From positions 738,217 to 802,216 of the forward strand of contig CALYLW010000135.1 in assembly GCA_944989445.1 (NCBI GenBank): a DNA stretch of 64,000 nt, written 5' to 3'. Each line of letters starts with the position of its first letter. The stretch's first letter is position 1. Below are positions 59,962 through 64,000 of the stretch, one piece after another. Under the pieces are notes generated by a model. That model was not told the origin of the DNA. It did not search any database and saw nothing but the letters and a program-made list of their open reading frames with translations. Position numbers and translations under genes: made by a program. The stretch is from Ampullaceana balthica (Eukaryota; Mollusca; Gastropoda; Lymnaeidae).

Positions 59962-60635
59962 AAGTAATAATAGTCTTTATTGAAAGTAATAATAGTCTTT
60001 ATTGAAAGTAATAATAGTCTTTATTGAAAGTAATAATAGTCTTTATTGAAAGTAATAATAGTCTTTATTGAAAGTAATAATAGTCTTTATTGAAAGTAAT
60101 AATAGTCTTTATTGAAAGTAATAATAGTCTTTATTGAAAGTAATAATAGTCTTTATTGAAAGTAATAATAGTCTTTATTGAAAGTAATAATAGTCTTTAT
60201 TGAAAGTAATAATAGTCTTTATTGAAAGTAATAATAGTCTTTATTGAAAGTAATAATAGTCTTTATTGAAAGTAATAATAGTCTTTATTGAAAGTAATAA
60301 TAGTCTTTATTGAAAGTAATAATAGTCTTTATTGAAAGTAATAATAGTCTTTATTGAAAGTAATAATAGTCTTTATTGAAAGTAATAATAGTCTTTATTG
60401 AAAGTAATAATAGTCTTTATTGAAAGTAATAATAGTCTTTATTGAAAGTAATAATAGTCTTTATTGAAAGTAATAATAGTCTTTATTGAAAGTAATAATA
60501 GTCTGTATTGAAAGTAATAATAGTCTGTATTGAAAGTAATAATAGTCTGTATTGAAAGTAATAATAGTCTGTATTGAAAGTAATAATAGTCTGTATTGAA
60601 AGTAATAATAGTCTTTATTGAAAGTAATAATAAAG
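59962..60635. repeat. 22-bp minisatellite, about 30 copies
   Basis: Unit TAATAATAGTCTTTATTGAA + AG. Homogeneous except for a run of five copies with GTCTGTATT at 60500-60600. Confidence 0.97.
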
Positions 60636-61290
60636 AAGCAATATATTACTATGTTAGAAATAAATAGAAAAGCTTTATTTCTTGAATTAAATTGAAAATT
60701 TATGTTTTTTCCTCATTGCATAATCTTTCCTGTATCAAAGTTTTTAGCCATGCCATGCTCAACAGACAAAATAGATTTGATAAACTGTCTTGGTATTTGT
60801 AGTTATTGATCGTAATTAATTTTTGTATTAACTTAGAGAAGCTTTTTTAACACCTTGCATTATTTAAGACAGTTGAAAACAATGTTCAAATTAATGATGT
60901 TATTTTAGTCTGGGCACAGAAGCGTAACTGGGTTTTCCGCGCCCTTGGCAAATCATTTTTGGCGCCCTTGAGAAATACTGGAAATACTAAATTTAAAAAA
61001 AAATTATTTTAGCTTTTATTTTATTTTATTAACTTTATTATAAAGTTATTTGTTTTTCCAAGGTAGTTAAAATCAAGGAATTTGCCCCCCCCAACAAAAA
61101 AAAACAACAAACAATGTGCCCCTCCAAGAATTCGTTTGGTTCATGTTTCAAATGGATAGGGTACAGTGAAATTTGATTTTACAACAGGAAAATGCAACCT
61201 GTGGCATTTGCCCCCCCCCTGCACACCTCGCTACGCCACTTGGGTGGTGGAGCTATTCGAAATTTAATTTTCATTATTAAATGCGTTATA
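60636..61290. mobile_element. AT-rich sequence ending in a hAT-like MITE
   Basis: 60915-61243 is bounded by AGAAGCGTAACTGGGTTTTC and, inverted, AGTGGCGTAGCGAGGTGTGC; the imperfect match suggests an old element of the same family as 59873. The part 60636-60910 is featureless. Confidence 0.45.
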
Positions 61291-62635
61291 GGGGCCGTCC
61301 ATAAATGACGTCACGCTCCTAGGGGGGTCACACTTTTGTGACGATGCGTGACGAGGGGGAGGGAGAAGGGTTGAAGAAATGTGACGTCAATTCAAAAGGG
61401 TAACTTGAAATAAAACCTCCACTGAAATATTTGGTCGCTTACAATTTATTTAATGACTTTTTTTTTAATCAGGGCTTCTTAATGTGCCGGTCGGTAGGCC
61501 ATCAGACGCTGGTTGGCGTAGGCTATCAAGAGACGAAAATTAAATCTAATTATAATCCTTAAGTTTGAGAATCCACAAGATAACATATGAAATTGTTACA
61601 CTGCGTCGTTTGATGTTGACATCAAAGCATTTGTGATGTAACCGCAGCTCCGTCGGCGAACTTTTTTCCCGTTACCCTGAAATATACAAGTTTATGTGTG
61701 CGTTACCCCCCCCCCAACCCCCAGAATCTAGGTCCTGCTCACATGACTCGGGGATTTGGGGGATCGTTGTTAGCCCCCCACCAAAAAAATGCTAATGGTG
61801 AGTTTTACAAGTATGACACGTGTCTAAAAATGATCTGAATAGGATTATGTGTAGATATTTTAAGTCAAAACGACACGGAATATCATTTTTCTTTGAAAAA
61901 GAGGGGGTGGGGGTGGGGGAGGGAATCTATTTGATAGAATTATCAACGTTTTAAGTTTGATATAATTGTTCGATTGGTTTGTGTTTAAACGCCCCTGGCC
62001 ATTCTAGATATAATGATAAATGAGCCCATTTAAAATTAGTCAAGTATTCATTAACTTTATTTAATGCATCAAATTCTTGACAATCCAATTCGAGAGGAGC
62101 ACAAAACAACTTTTCTTCTTAGCTCAGTTTTTAAGGCATTAATTTTAAATATCACAGAAAGGATACTTGATACAGACAAGTCATGTGGATTAAGATTATT
62201 GTCACTCGTGTCAATATAAATGAAAGTAGGGTGGATTTAGGTGTCTTCGTATAGTACGTAGGTAAGAAATCTACATAGTTGTCAAATTTTTAAAAAATGT
62301 CTTTTCTGTTTAATTTGTATGCATTAAAATAAAATATAATCTAAGGATGTTAACAAAGTTCGTTTTTTTAAGGTTGGTAAAACGTTTTGAAAAAAATGCT
62401 TCACGCGGGTTACGATATTACAATTTAGACCTTCACTAAATAAATAATAAATACTTAAATGACAATAAAAGTGATTTGAAACATACTTATTTTCAAATAG
62501 AAAATACTTTTTTAAAGTCAAAGCTTTGTGACGTATTTTTAGAGGGGGGGTCTAACTTTTTGTGACGACGCGTGACGAGGGGGGAGGGGGTAAAAAATCG
62601 TCAAAAATTGTGTGACGTCATTTATGGACGGCCCC
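61291..62635 (+). mobile_element. GGGGCCGTCC-ended DNA element, copy 2 (both termini intact)
   Basis: Left end GGGGCCGTCCATAAATGACG (61291), right end complementary, GTGACGTCATTTATGGACGGCCCC-type, ending 62635. Flanked by ATA on both sides (61288-61290, 62636-62638), a possible 2-3-bp duplication. 1345 bp. Homologous over most of its length to 13406-15322 but without the hAT MITE and a ~290-bp block. TIRs contain TGACGTCA. No transposase frame. Confidence 0.88.
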
Positions 62636-62777
62636 ATACAAGTGTGAACTTGAATAAGATTTCAATTAACTGGGTCACATGTTTACAATATAAGCATTTT
62701 CATAAGTTGTCACTTGGTGTAACACATGCATTGGAAGCTACCCTTGCTTAGCTAGTCTAAAATATCTTTTAAATCTA
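62636..62777. other. Spacer
   Basis: No feature is recognised between the DNA element and the terminal minisatellite. Confidence 0.4.
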
Positions 62778-64000
62778 AGTATAAAACTAACATGCCCATC
62801 AACTAACTCACCATCAATATAAAGCTAACATGCCCATCAACTAACTCACCATCAATATAAAGCTAACATCCCCATCAACTAACTCACCATCAGTATAAAG
62901 CTAACATGCCCATCAACTAACTCACCATCAGTATAAAGCTAACATGCCCATCAACTAACTCACCATCAGTATAAAGCTAACATGCCCATCAACTAACTCA
63001 CCATCAGTATAAAGCTAACATGCCCATCAACTAACTCACCATCAGTATAAAGCTAACATGCCCATCAACTAACTCACCATCAGTATAAAGCTAACATGCC
63101 CATCAACTAACTCACCATCAGTATAAAGCTAACATGCCCATCAACTAACTCACCATCAGTATAAAGCTAACATGCCCATCAACTAACTCACCATCAGTAT
63201 AAAGCTAACATGCCCATCAACTAACTCACCATCAGTATAAAGCTAACATGCCCATCAACTAACTCACCATCAGTATAAAGCTAACATGCCCATCAACTAA
63301 CTCACCATCAGTATAAAGCTAACATGCCCATCAACTAACTCACCATCAGTATAAAGCTAACATGCTCATCAACTAACTCAACATCAGTATAAAGCTAACA
63401 TGCCCATCAACTAACTCACCATCAGTATAAAGCTAACATGCCCATCAACTAACTCACCATCAGTATAAAGCTAACATTCCCATCAACTAAGTCACCATCA
63501 GTATAAAGCTAACATGCTCATCAACTAACTCAACATCAGTATAAAGCTAACATGCCTATCAACTAACTCACCATCAGTATAAAGCTAACATCCCCATCAA
63601 CTAACTCACCATCAATATAAAGCTAACATGCCCATCAACTAACTCGCCATCAGTATAAAGCTAACATGCCAATCAACTAACTCACCATCAGTATAAAGCT
63701 AACATGCCCATCAACTAACTCACCATCAGTATAAAGCTAACATGCCATCAACTAACTCACCATCAGTATAAAGCTAACATGCCCATCAACTAACTCACCA
63801 TCAGTATAAAGCTAACATGCCAATCAACTAACTCACCATCAGTATAAAGCTAATTTGCCCATCAACTAACTCACCATCAGTATAAAGCTAACATGCCCAT
63901 TAACTAACTCACCATCAGTATAAAGCTAACATGCCCATCAACTAACTCAACATCAGTATAAAGCTAACATGCCCATCAACTAACTCGCCAACAGTATAAA
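62778..64000. repeat. 38-bp minisatellite, about 32 copies, running off the right edge
   Basis: Unit AGTATAAAGCTAACATGCCC + ATCAACTAACTCACCATC. Homogeneous between about 62930 and 63360, more variable (CATGCTC, CATTCCC, CTCGCC) toward the edge. The array continues beyond the window. Confidence 0.97.

Overview
This is a window of eukaryotic, very AT-rich and repeat-rich DNA. The best fit is a mollusc, probably a heterobranch/pulmonate gastropod. The reasons are short exons with GT-AG introns, animal-type genes, the CR1/nimbus-like LINE tails ending in TTATTATT after a 'GCGCTATATAAAT' block, tRNA-derived SINEs, and the abundance of hAT, piggyBac, pogo and Ginger-like DNA transposons. The species assignment is an inference. 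There is no prokaryotic-style gene organisation and no CRISPR array.

Two real protein-coding genes can be read by joining exons across splice sites whose phases all agree. (1) On the minus strand, from 7372 down to the left edge, lie the first eight coding exons (about 175 codons) of an ENOSF1-type enolase-superfamily sugar-acid dehydratase. Several exons are tiny (27, 41, 32 and 39 bp), and the gene continues off the left edge. (2) On the plus strand, 24313-33052, lie twelve exons (488 codons) of an MFSD2A/B-type sodium-dependent lysophospholipid symporter; only the N-terminal start exon(s) are not located. None of the long open frames at 5.3-6.5 kb, 38.4-54.8 kb or 56.9-57.9 kb is a gene. 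They are tandem repeats whose unit happens to lack stop codons.

Layout. 1-7.4 kb: ENOSF1 5' half, with a LINE tail, a SINE-like tail, a Ginger-like transposon with integrase remnants and a 15-bp minisatellite in its introns. 8.07-12.88 kb: a 4.8-kb, 35-bp minisatellite just upstream of the ENOSF1 start. 13.4-23.2 kb: intergenic transposon graveyard, holding a 1.9-kb GGGGCCGTCC-ended element containing a hAT MITE, a non-LTR retrotransposon interrupted twice (by a hAT MITE with a perfect 8-bp TSD, and by a 2.6-kb element with 12-bp TIRs and a GGCT duplication), two head-to-head SINE heads, and a foldback element. 23.7-33.05 kb: MFSD2 gene, whose last intron holds a pogo-like element nested in another TIR element whose end has been amplified into a 50-bp tandem array. 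33.4-34.2 kb: a miniature piggyBac. 37.4-37.7 kb: a 35-bp minisatellite. 38.47-54.79 kb: a 16.3-kb, 23-bp satellite with kilobase-scale higher-order duplication. 55.4-64 kb: five further tandem arrays, a LINE tail, transposon ends, and a second copy of the GGGGCCGTCC element with intact termini.

The most interesting unexplained item is the 2.6-kb element at 18420-21052. Its boundaries are proven by the interrupted LINE. It carries six copies of a TGTCCCKTGAGTCAC motif (containing an AP-1-like TGAGTCA core) and a decayed basic-protein reading frame that I cannot assign to a named transposon superfamily. The two genes share no obvious pathway; they are simply neighbours, with about 17 kb of repeats between the ENOSF1 start and the first visible MFSD2 exon.
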